Of a stretch of 13,045 bases of DNA, positions 6,520 to 13,045 are shown one piece after another. How positions within the stretch are numbered: the first letter of the stretch is position 1; every line of letters starts with the position of its first letter. The stretch spans positions 1 through 13,045 of the forward strand of contig JAJFJX010000054.1 in the NCBI GenBank assembly GCA_021773655.1, read 5' to 3'. The stretch comes from Panacagrimonas sp. (GTDB lineage: Bacteria > Pseudomonadota > Gammaproteobacteria > Nevskiales > Nevskiaceae). The translations under genes and the position numbers were made by a program. The notes under the pieces were generated by a model. It had not been told where the DNA came from. It saw only the letters and a list, made by a program, of their open reading frames with translations, and did not search any database.

Positions 6520-8898
6520 TCATCCCCAGGCCACTGGCAGGCTGGTCGGCCCGCGCAGGTAGGGGTCGGCCTGCCATTGCACCTGCCCGGCCAGGCGCAG
6601 CCCGCGCAGGCCCAGCAGCGCGCGCAGCGCGATCGGTGCCACCACGCGCGCCAGCGGGGCGCCGATGCAGTGGTGAATGCCGGCACCGAAACTCAGATGC
6701 CCGGGTTCCACCGGACGGCCCGGGCGCAGCGCATCGGGATCATCAAAGGCCCGCGGGTCGCGGTTGGCGGCGCCCAGCACCAGCATCAGCGCATCGCCGC
6801 TGCGGATCGTCGCGCCCCCGAGTTGCACGTCCTGGGCCGCCACGCGGTCGACGATCTGCGCCGGAGCATCCAGCCGCAGCAGCTCTTCGATCACCGCCGA
6901 CTGCGCCGCGGCATTCCCGTGCAGCAGCGTCCTGGCGGCCTGCGGGTTGGCCAGCAGGTGCTGCAGGCCGGTGCCGATCAGAAATGTGGTGGACAGGTAA
7001 CCGGCGATGGCGATGCTGACCACGCTGGCCTGCACCTTGTCCAGCGCCAGGCCACCGTCCTGCGCCGAGGCCGCCAGCCGTTCCAGCAGCGTGACCGGGC
7101 GGGCCGCCAGCGGCGCCCGCAGCAGGCCCTGGAAGTAGGCCGCCAGTGCCATCGCCGCGGTGCCGCCGCCGAGGCGCACACCCGCGGACTGGGTAATGTC
7201 GTGCGCCGCCACCGCGGCGGTGACCCAGCCCACCAGCAGATCGATGTGCGCCTCCGGCACCCCCATCAGGCGAAACAGCACGCGCGAGGGCAGCGGCAGC
7301 GCGTAAGCGGTGATCAGCTCGATGCGTCCGCCGGCGGCCGGCGGCTCGCCCAGCATCGCCGTCAGGCAGCGCTGCGCCTCTTGTTCGGCGACCGTGGCGG
7401 CCGATGCGATGGCCTGCTCGAACAAGGGGCCCAGGTGGGCACGCAGTTCTGCGTGCAGCGGGGGGTCGGATGCGAACACGCCCAGGCCCAGATAGTCGTC
7501 GACATCGAACGGCGCGATCCTCGCCGGCGGTGCCGGTTCGGGGTCCAGCTTCTTCACGAAGCCGGTCGGGTCCTGCAGCACGCGCCGCACGTCGCCTTCG
7601 GCGAACAGCCACCAGGCCTGGTAACGCTCCACCCACAGCACGGGGGTTTGCCGCTGACGCAGGCGCGCATAGACCGGGTAGGGATGCTTCTGGAACGCCA
7701 GGTCGTGGGGGTCGAACGCGGGGTCGACGAAGGCCAGGCGCTCGGCCCGGCCCAGGCGCTGCAACAGCCACGCCGCGGTGTCGGCATCGAAGTACAGGTG
7801 CGGATGATCGCTGGCCTGGTAGCGATAGGCGTGGAACGGGCAGCCCTTGGCGCCCTCGGGCGGAATCGGCGCCAGTGGATCGAGGTCCGCGGGCAGGCCC
7901 AGCGCGCTGAGGGTCGGCACCACGCCATCGACCGGGGTCAGCAGCCCCACGCTAGCCCCACCGATGCGCGCGGCGGCGTCGGCCGCCAGCCTGAAGTTGC
8001 GACCCTGACCGCCGGGCACCCCTTCGCGGTTGACCTCTCCGGCCAGCGACAGCGCCGGCAGCTCGACGCCGGCACAGCGGCCGCGCGCCAGCGGTACCGG
8101 CTGATCGCCATCCCCCTGCGTCCACAGCATGGCGGTGTGATCGTGCCGGGCATCGACCCAGTCCAGCACCCGCTGGTGGGCGCGCAGATTGGAGCCGCCG
8201 CTGCCGCGCCCGCTGGCGATGGCCCAGCGCTGGCAGTGCTGCGGGTAGTCGCCGAGCGCCCGGAGTTCGTCGAAGAACTGCTTGCGCAGCGGGCTGGCCT
8301 GCACGCGCTGCCCTTGCAGCCACTGCAGCATGAACTGCTGGTTGGCCGGGCTGTCGAGCAGCGCCGCCAGGCTCTTCAGACCGTCATCGACGGCGGCGAA
8401 GTGCTGCGCAAACCACTGCGCGGCCAGGCTGGTGTAGGCACCGCCGTGCGGGGTGTCCAGGGTCAGCATCACCGCACAGCGATGCACGCGGCCCTGATGC
8501 TCCATGCGCGTCAGCGCGTAGCGCAGGACCAGCCCGCCCATGCTCATGCCGGCCAGCACCAGCGGGGCTTCGGTCAGGCCGTGCAGCTTGTGTACCGCAG
8601 CTTCGACCAGTCCGGCGTTGGCCTGGATGCGGTCGGCGCCCTGGTCAAGGCCCAGCAGGATCACGTCATAGCCCAGCCCCAGCAGCGCATCCATCCACCG
8701 ATGCTGGTCCATTACCGCCAGCAGGTAGGACAGCGGATGACTGCCGGGAAAGCCTTCGACCATCAGCAGCGGGTAGCGCACGAACTCATGGCCTGGCGCC
8801 AGAAAGACATGCGCGGTGCCGGTGTTGGGGCTGTCGGTCGATTGCAGCGGCCAGGTGTGGTCGGGCTGGCGGCTGGCGGCGTCCGGAGTCGGGTTCAT
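6520..8898 (-). CDS. Alpha/beta-hydrolase (lipase-like) fused to a cytochrome P450
   Basis: This 792-aa cytoplasmic protein has two complete enzymes in one frame. Residues 1 to about 385 form an alpha/beta-hydrolase: EGFPGSHP (about 49-55, oxyanion region), nucleophile elbow G-M-S119-M-G-G, LDTPHGGAY typical of lipases, and Asp324 (PVDGVVP) and His365 or His367 as likely triad members. Residues 386-792 form a full-length bacterial-type P450: C-helix D-P-P-L-H482-x-x-x-R486, I-helix AGYLSTT (632-638), K-helix E672-L-L-R675 and heme loop FGAGIHHCIG with thiolate Cys744. The I-helix acid is replaced by Leu635, with Ser636 in the alcohol position. There is no signal peptide. Its ATG overlaps the DyP stop (ATGA). 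No redox partner is encoded nearby. I infer release of an acyl substrate by the hydrolase and oxidation by the P450; the real substrate is unknown. No start suitable for a separate P450 is visible in the linker. Confidence 0.9.
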   Translation of the reverse strand: MNPTPDAASRQPDHTWPLQSTDSPNTGTAHVFLAPGHEFVRYPLLMVEGFPGSHPLSYLLAVMDQHRWMDALLGLGYDVILLGLDQGADRIQANAGLVEAAVHKLHGLTEAPLVLAGMSMGGLVLRYALTRMEHQGRVHRCAVMLTLDTPHGGAYTSLAAQWFAQHFAAVDDGLKSLAALLDSPANQQFMLQWLQGQRVQASPLRKQFFDELRALGDYPQHCQRWAIASGRGSGGSNLRAHQRVLDWVDARHDHTAMLWTQGDGDQPVPLARGRCAGVELPALSLAGEVNREGVPGGQGRNFRLAADAAARIGGASVGLLTPVDGVVPTLSALGLPADLDPLAPIPPEGAKGCPFHAYRYQASDHPHLYFDADTAAWLLQRLGRAERLAFVDPAFDPHDLAFQKHPYPVYARLRQRQTPVLWVERYQAWWLFAEGDVRRVLQDPTGFVKKLDPEPAPPARIAPFDVDDYLGLGVFASDPPLHAELRAHLGPLFEQAIASAATVAEQEAQRCLTAMLGEPPAAGGRIELITAYALPLPSRVLFRLMGVPEAHIDLLVGWVTAAVAAHDITQSAGVRLGGGTAAMALAAYFQGLLRAPLAARPVTLLERLAASAQDGGLALDKVQASVVSIAIAGYLSTTFLIGTGLQHLLANPQAARTLLHGNAAAQSAVIEELLRLDAPAQIVDRVAAQDVQLGGATIRSGDALMLVLGAANRDPRAFDDPDALRPGRPVEPGHLSFGAGIHHCIGAPLARVVAPIALRALLGLRGLRLAGQVQWQADPYLRGPTSLPVAWG

Positions 8899-10319
8899 GT
8901 GAGCGAAGCCAGGTGGCGAAGGCCGCCGATGCCCGGCAGCAGGCAGTACAGCGCGCCGCGCGTGCTCACCAGCCGCGGCAGGTCGGTGATGACGATGGGG
9001 TCGCGGCGATCATCGGTGCGGATCACGAAGCGGCCGCCTTCGGCCGGGTGGGCGCCGAGAATCGGGTCGCGGGTGCCGCGCAGGCCACAGGCGGAAAGGT
9101 CCTGGTTGGCCCACACCGACTGCAGGAACTCGAACTGCATGGCGAGGTCGCCGCACAGGAAATAGCCGAGCAATCCGCGATCGACACCGTCGTCCAGATA
9201 CTGACCATCCCCGGCCACGTACTCCGGCCCGTAGGGCATGGCGCGACGTACGATGCGGCGCGTGTGCGGCTGGCCCATGGCCATCCCGCCACGCGGATTC
9301 AGGCGCCGGATGTGCGCGCCGGCCGGGCAGCGCAGGCCCCGTGCGTCGTCGTAACGCTGCTCGTCCTGCCGACCAGGCGCGTAGTCGAAGTCGTTGATGG
9401 TGTCGCCATCCAGTTCGGGCCTGGACCCGGGGTCGCGGTCCGGATCGCGCACCAGCGGCGCGCCGCTGCGCCAGCGCCCCATCATCTTGGCGGCCAGCCA
9501 CTCGGGGTTGTCGATCTTCCAGCGCCGGGCGTTGCGCTGCAGGACGCGCTCGAACGCGGCCGCGTCCTGACGCAGCACGCGAAAGGCGCCGTAGGTGGCG
9601 TTGTCGCCCAGCGCCGGCGGCAGGTCGCCGAGAAAATTGCCGCCGTAGGAATTGACGTAGCGACGGCCGAGCAGGAAATCACCGGCGGGGGCCTCGGGCT
9701 GGGCATCGTTGCGCGAGCTTTGCGCGGCGCCGATGCGTCGCTCGTCGACGCCGCGGATGCGCGGCTGGGCGATGCCGTCGCGATAGCCGAAGTGCACCCG
9801 GTCCTGCGGCAGGGCCTCGGCCTGGCGGCGCCAGACCTCGGAGGCGCCGGCGTCGAAGAAGGCCTTGCACAGATCGGCGGCGAGTTCATCGAGTCGGGAC
9901 TGCAGGCGTGCATTGATCGACAGCAGCAGGTGCACCGCCGGGTCGCCGGGCGAGCCCAGTTCCCAATGCTGCGGATCGCTGATGCCGGTATCGCCCAGGG
10001 CACGCGCACGGTCCGGCCACGCCGGCCCCTGTGCGAAGGATGGCGGGAAGCGCTGGAGCACGGCCTGCGGCAGCCCCAGCTTCTGCAGCCCGGCATAGGT
10101 CAGGCCCAGGTTGATCGCGCAGGACGGCCGGTCCTGCCACAGGGCCGCGGTGCTGACCTGCGGCAATCCGTTGGCACCGAGTCCGGCGAGCCGTCCGATC
10201 AGGCGACGGGCAGCGGGCACTTGATCGAGCGCAAACGCGATGTGCAGCGCCAGCGGCATGTGATAGCCGCGCAGCAGGTTGCCCTGGATGTCCTCCAGGT
10301 CCAGCGTCGGTTCAGTCAT
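8895..10319 (-). CDS. DyP-type heme peroxidase
   Basis: This 474-aa protein belongs to the dye-decolorizing peroxidase family, which uses H2O2 to oxidise diverse substrates or, in some members, lipids and carotenoids. It opens with LEDIQGNLLRGY, typical of the long fungal/actinobacterial-like forms. The distal catalytic Asp is Asp181 in FGYRDGIAQP, the proximal heme ligand is probably His336 in CPAGAHIRRLNPR, and the distal Arg is Arg358 or Arg359 in RRAMPYGPEY. There is no Tat or Sec signal, so it is probably cytoplasmic, and no encapsulin-targeting tail is obvious. I take the ATG at 10319 (MTEPTL), which overlaps the preceding stop by 8 nt; a start at 10331 would add only four residues. It is the middle gene of the operon and overlaps the P450 fusion start. 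Subclass within DyP is uncertain. Confidence 0.92.
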   Translation of the reverse strand: MTEPTLDLEDIQGNLLRGYHMPLALHIAFALDQVPAARRLIGRLAGLGANGLPQVSTAALWQDRPSCAINLGLTYAGLQKLGLPQAVLQRFPPSFAQGPAWPDRARALGDTGISDPQHWELGSPGDPAVHLLLSINARLQSRLDELAADLCKAFFDAGASEVWRRQAEALPQDRVHFGYRDGIAQPRIRGVDERRIGAAQSSRNDAQPEAPAGDFLLGRRYVNSYGGNFLGDLPPALGDNATYGAFRVLRQDAAAFERVLQRNARRWKIDNPEWLAAKMMGRWRSGAPLVRDPDRDPGSRPELDGDTINDFDYAPGRQDEQRYDDARGLRCPAGAHIRRLNPRGGMAMGQPHTRRIVRRAMPYGPEYVAGDGQYLDDGVDRGLLGYFLCGDLAMQFEFLQSVWANQDLSACGLRGTRDPILGAHPAEGGRFVIRTDDRRDPIVITDLPRLVSTRGALYCLLPGIGGLRHLASLT

Positions 10320-10815
10320 CCAGGCGCGCACCGAGAATGTCGAGCACGGTCATCGACGGATACGCCGCCCAGGGTTGGACCTCGACGACGTTGTGGGCAT
10401 CGACGAACTCGCAGAACGCCCGCGGATAGGCCTGCACGGGCAGCGGCGGGGCGCCCCGGACGAATTCGAGGATTAGGTTGAAGACCTCGCCGAGCACGGC
10501 GACGAAGTCCATCAGGTAGCTCTGCAGGTCTCCGTCGAACACCGTGATCACCATCAGCGTGCTGCCGTCCGGACTGGGCAGGAAGCGCGCGAAATGCACG
10601 TAATGCAGACCGGCCAGCGCCTGGTTGACCACATCCTGCTGCAGCTTGAGCTGCTCCAGCAGTGCCGGCATCTGCGCGCGCGTCTTGAGCGGCAGAAACA
10701 GATTGAGTCCCTGCTGCACGTGCGCCTGCAGGCGCCCGTCCTGGCGCGCGTCACGACCGGCTCGCGTGCGGCGTTCGAGGACCACCGGGGCGGCAAGTGT
10801 CTTGGCAGCATGCAT
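10312..10815 (-). CDS. Conserved small protein with apparent alpha/beta-barrel fold, heading the DyP-P450 operon
   Basis: This 167-aa cytoplasmic protein has no name I can give with confidence. Its visible pattern is strand (LNLFLPLK, 37-44), helix (about 47-66), strand (GLHYVHFARFLP, 69-80), strand (STLMVITVFDG, 85-95), helix (97-118), a Pro-rich turn (APPLPV) and a final strand near 152-160. That looks like a ferredoxin-like dimeric alpha/beta barrel, the same broad fold group as DyP domains and chlorite dismutase. Conserved-looking residues are His71, His74, Arg77 and the FDGD turn at 93-96. A heme, lipid-oxidation or chaperone role is possible but is only inferred from the neighbours. Its stop overlaps the DyP start by 8 nt. 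The ATG at 10815 is preceded by GGGG 7 nt upstream, a weak ribosome site. Confidence 0.78.
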   Translation of the reverse strand: MHAAKTLAAPVVLERRTRAGRDARQDGRLQAHVQQGLNLFLPLKTRAQMPALLEQLKLQQDVVNQALAGLHYVHFARFLPSPDGSTLMVITVFDGDLQSYLMDFVAVLGEVFNLILEFVRGAPPLPVQAYPRAFCEFVDAHNVVEVQPWAAYPSMTVLDILGARLDD

Positions 10816-10826
10816 GGTGGTTCCCC

Positions 10827-10856
10827 GGGGTTCGCCTCCGGTGGGCGACCAACCCC
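10827..10856. promoter_or_regulatory. Inverted repeat: possible operator or leader hairpin
   Basis: GGGGTT (10827-10832) pairs with AACCCC (10851-10856), and CGCC (10833-10836) with GGCG (10844-10847), leaving a 7-nt loop and a 3-nt bulge. The repeat ends 11 nt before the ATG of the operon's first gene and directly abuts the GGGG that would be its Shine-Dalgarno (10823-10826). It could be a repressor site or an RNA hairpin acting on translation. Confidence 0.4.
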
Positions 10857-10905
10857 GTTAAGCTTGGCGCTTGCATCGGCGCAGCGTCAAAAGAGCGGCG
10901 TCGAC

Positions 10906-10915
10906 GGGAGGGGAG
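10906..10915 (+). promoter_or_regulatory. Ribosome binding site of the cyclase gene
   Basis: GGGAGGGGAG ends 8 nt before the ATG at 10924 and supports that start. Confidence 0.65.
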
Positions 10916-10923
10916 CGGCAACC

Positions 10924-13045
10924 ATGGAGGGGGGCTACCTGGCGAGCTACGTGCCGGGGCTTGTGCGCGAGCACCTGGCCCGTGACGCCGGCTGCGCCTC
11001 GCGCCTGCTCGGGCTCGAGATGGCCGCGGTGCTGCTGACCGACATGGTGGGCTTCACCGGGCGTGTGGAGCTGGCGACCGCCGGCGGCCGCACGGCGCTG
11101 GACCGATTCGATGCCGAAATCGACCGCTATTTTTCCCACCTGATCGACGCCGCTCACGCCGAGGGCGGCGACATCCTGACCTTTGCCGGCGACTCCATGC
11201 TCTGCGTCTGGCCGGCCCGCGACCGTGACGCACTGGTCGTCGCCACCGAGTGCGCCACGCGGGCTGCACACCACATCCAGCAGGCCCTGGGGGGAGGCGA
11301 ACCGACGCGCATCGGCATCGGCGCCGGCGACCTGCGCTGTGCGCTGGCCGGTGGCCACGGCGGGCGCTGGGAATTGCTCGCCGCCGGCCCGGCGCTGAGC
11401 GCCGCCATCGAGGCCGAGCGCCTCGGCCGCCCCGGTGAGGTGACCTTGCATCACGAGGCCCGCGCGCTGCTGTCGTTCACGCTGCGCACGAGGCGCCTGG
11501 CCAGTGGTGCCCATCGTCTGCTGGAGCTGCCCGCCGTCGTGTCGGCACCGGCACCCGATGCCGCCATCGAACCGACCCCATCGCGGCCGCCGGCCGTCGT
11601 CGCGCCCGCCGCGCTGGCAGCTCTCGAGCCCCTGGTGCCAGCCGTGGTGCTGCACCGCGCCCGTGCCGGTCAGAGTGCCTGGCTGGCCGAGGTGCGGCCG
11701 GTCACGGTGGTGGTGGTCGGGCTGCACGGTGTGGACTGGCTAAAGCCCGGCATGCTGGACGCCGTCCACCACAGCGTGCATCGCTTCCAGGTCCTGCTGG
11801 AGCAGTTCGGCGGCTCGCCGCGCCTGAGCCTGGACGACAAGGGGCTGGTGGTGGCCGGCGACTTCGGCCTGCCGCCCACGGCGCCGGAACGCCACGCGGA
11901 GCGCGCGGTGCGCGCGGCCGAGCAGATGCTCGCCGCGCTGCGCGAGCTGGGGGTCGACGGCGGCATCGGCGTGGCTACCGCGCGCGCCCTGTGCACGGGA
12001 TTCGGCAACACCCGCAGACGGGCCTTCGGCGTGTTCGGCGACGGCACCAACGTCGCCACCCGGCTGATGCAGGCGGCACACGGCCAGATCCTCTGCGACG
12101 AGCACACCGCGCTGGCCGCCCGCGAGCGCCTGCTGTTCTCGGCGCCGCAGGACCTGCAGGTCAAGGGCCGACAGCAGGCGGTGCGGGTGAGCCGGCCGCT
12201 GGGCCGGCGACCGGCCGGAGAAGCACCCGGCACTGCGCTGGTCGGGCGCAGCGAGGAAAGGCGACGGATCCAGGCCGGCGTCGAGGCGCTGGTTGCCGGC
12301 CGCGGCGGGCTGCTGCAGATCGAAGGCGAGGCGGGTCTGGGCAAGTCCATGCTGCTGGCCGAAGCCCGCCGGCAGGCGCGTGATCACGCTCTGCGCTGCG
12401 TGGGCGGCAGCGGCGACGTGGTCGACCTCAGCACGCCGTATCTGGCCTGGCGCGCAATCTTCAGCGACCTGCTTGAAATTCCTCCCCACCTGGACGGTGC
12501 ACACGCCGCCCAGCACATCCTGAGTCGCTTCGCCGCGGCCCGGAACATCGCCGACCGGCTGCCGCTGCTGGGCCCGGTGCTGGGTCTGTCGATGACCGAC
12601 ACCGTGCACACCCGCGACCTGCGCGGCGACGTGCGCGCGGCCAACACCCACCGCGTGATGCGCGCGGTGCTGCGCCACTTCGCGGCCGACCGCGGCCTGC
12701 TGATCGCGCTCGAAGACGCCCACTGGCTGGATTCGGCCTCGCTGGCCTACCTCGGCTGGCTGGCACGCAAGCCGGAACGCTGGCTGATCGTGCTGACCTC
12801 GCGCCCGCTGCCCGAGCGCCGATGGCCGCCGGCCCTGCGCAGCGCCGCGGTCGAGCGCCTGAGCCTGGGCGAGATGTCGGACGCCGAGGTGCGCGCCCTG
12901 GCAAAGCGGGTGCTGGGTGTGACCGATCTGCCGCGCGCGCTGGATCAGTTGCTGGCCCAGAAGGTGGGCGGCAACCCCTACTTCTGCTGCGAGCTGTTGC
13001 GCGCGCTGCAGGAAAGCGGCCGCATCCACGTGCACGACGGGGTCT
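10924..13045 (+). CDS. Soluble-adenylyl-cyclase-like protein: two class III cyclase domains plus AAA ATPase (3' end outside window)
   Basis: The frame runs from ATG at 10924 (strong Shine-Dalgarno) to the right edge, giving 707 residues. Cyclase domain 1 (about 33-205) has metal-binding Asp40 in LLTDMVGFTG and Asp90 in GGDILTFAGDS, very like human sAC C1. An Ala/Pro linker (about 205-235) leads to cyclase domain 2 (about 258-425), with Lys306 in DDKG and Asn376/Arg380 in GTNVATRLM. An AAA-type ATPase follows from about 438: LVGR, Walker A GEAGLGKS (468-475) and Walker B LLIALEDAHWLD (592-603). Family proteins often continue into helical/TPR repeats, not visible here. One composite active site is plausible, but Thr86 stands where sAC has Lys95 and Gly369 where sAC has Thr405, so activity or base specificity may be altered. 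There is no signal peptide or membrane helix. It is divergent from the peroxidase/P450 operon. Confidence 0.9.
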   Translation, partial: MEGGYLASYVPGLVREHLARDAGCASRLLGLEMAAVLLTDMVGFTGRVELATAGGRTALDRFDAEIDRYFSHLIDAAHAEGGDILTFAGDSMLCVWPARDRDALVVATECATRAAHHIQQALGGGEPTRIGIGAGDLRCALAGGHGGRWELLAAGPALSAAIEAERLGRPGEVTLHHEARALLSFTLRTRRLASGAHRLLELPAVVSAPAPDAAIEPTPSRPPAVVAPAALAALEPLVPAVVLHRARAGQSAWLAEVRPVTVVVVGLHGVDWLKPGMLDAVHHSVHRFQVLLEQFGGSPRLSLDDKGLVVAGDFGLPPTAPERHAERAVRAAEQMLAALRELGVDGGIGVATARALCTGFGNTRRRAFGVFGDGTNVATRLMQAAHGQILCDEHTALAARERLLFSAPQDLQVKGRQQAVRVSRPLGRRPAGEAPGTALVGRSEERRRIQAGVEALVAGRGGLLQIEGEAGLGKSMLLAEARRQARDHALRCVGGSGDVVDLSTPYLAWRAIFSDLLEIPPHLDGAHAAQHILSRFAAARNIADRLPLLGPVLGLSMTDTVHTRDLRGDVRAANTHRVMRAVLRHFAADRGLLIALEDAHWLDSASLAYLGWLARKPERWLIVLTSRPLPERRWPPALRSAAVERLSLGEMSDAEVRALAKRVLGVTDLPRALDQLLAQKVGGNPYFCCELLRALQESGRIHVHDGV

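Larger units (their letters stand above)
10816..10923. promoter_or_regulatory. Divergent intergenic region between the peroxidase/P450 operon and the cyclase gene
   Basis: The 108 bp between the divergent starts must hold the start signals for both units, unless transcripts begin inside the neighbour. It contains a CCCCGGGG palindrome at 10823-10830, the larger inverted repeat at 10827-10856 and a TTGACG at 10885-10890 (minus strand) without a matching -10. The promoter role is inferred from gene orientation. Confidence 0.45.

Noticed and set aside
5043..6686. Minus-strand frame of 547 codons opposite gshA
   Set aside because: The plus strand codes a full GshA with many family motifs. The antisense frame is a composition shadow.
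6235..9165. Very long plus-strand open frame (976 codons) opposite the lipase-P450 gene
   Set aside because: It overlaps the end of gshA and lies antisense to a gene with clear catalytic motifs. Its translation is low-complexity (Arg, Gln, His and Gly rich) with no motif, as expected for shadow frames in high-GC DNA.
8913..10481. Long plus-strand open frame (522 codons) opposite the DyP gene
   Set aside because: It is antisense to the DyP peroxidase, whose heme and catalytic motifs are intact. The translation shows no recognisable domain.
10885..10890. TTGACG as a -35 element for the peroxidase/P450 operon
   Set aside because: No -10-like hexamer lies 16-18 bp downstream on that strand, so it cannot be called a promoter.
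11740..13035. Minus-strand frame of 431 codons opposite the cyclase gene
   Set aside because: The plus-strand frame contains cyclase and Walker motifs in order. The minus frame is Ala/Gln/Arg rich with no motif.

Overview
The window is high-GC DNA from a Gram-negative bacterium, most likely a gammaproteobacterium (Xanthomonadales or a related lineage). The evidence is a Chp/Pil chemosensory locus of the type that controls type IV pili, the proteobacterial GshA-type glutamate-cysteine ligase beside it, and uniform GC-rich codon use. The genus call is an inference. There is no CRISPR array, insertion sequence, tRNA or rRNA that I can see. Every gap between genes is shorter than 240 bp.

Left part (1-4842, minus strand): a tightly coupled run pilG > pilI > chpA. 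PilG is a single-domain response regulator, PilI a CheW-type adaptor, and ChpA a giant CheA-like kinase. ChpA is cut by the left edge after 1305 residues. Four intact Hpt phosphotransfer domains lie in the visible part; the kinase core must lie beyond base 1. No PilH-like regulator and no PilJ-like methyl-accepting chemoreceptor is inserted between these genes, unlike the Pseudomonas order.

Middle (5079-6380, plus strand): gshA, first step of glutathione synthesis, divergent from pilG. The 236-bp gap between them carries seven copies of a CGGAN pentanucleotide.

Right-middle (6520-10815, minus strand): a three-gene operon with overlapping start and stop codons. It encodes a 167-aa protein with an apparent alpha/beta-barrel pattern, a DyP-type heme peroxidase, and a 792-aa fusion of an alpha/beta-hydrolase (lipase-like) with a complete cytochrome P450. 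The P450 has lost the acidic residue of its I-helix acid/alcohol pair, and no ferredoxin or reductase gene is nearby. I infer an oxidative lipid (oxylipin-like) or peroxide-driven modification pathway. This is the most unusual part of the window.

Right end (10924-13045, plus strand, cut by the edge): a large protein with two class III nucleotide cyclase domains followed by an AAA-type ATPase, the architecture of soluble adenylyl cyclase. It is transcribed divergently from the peroxidase/P450 operon across a 108-bp gap. That gap contains a strong inverted repeat next to the start of the operon.
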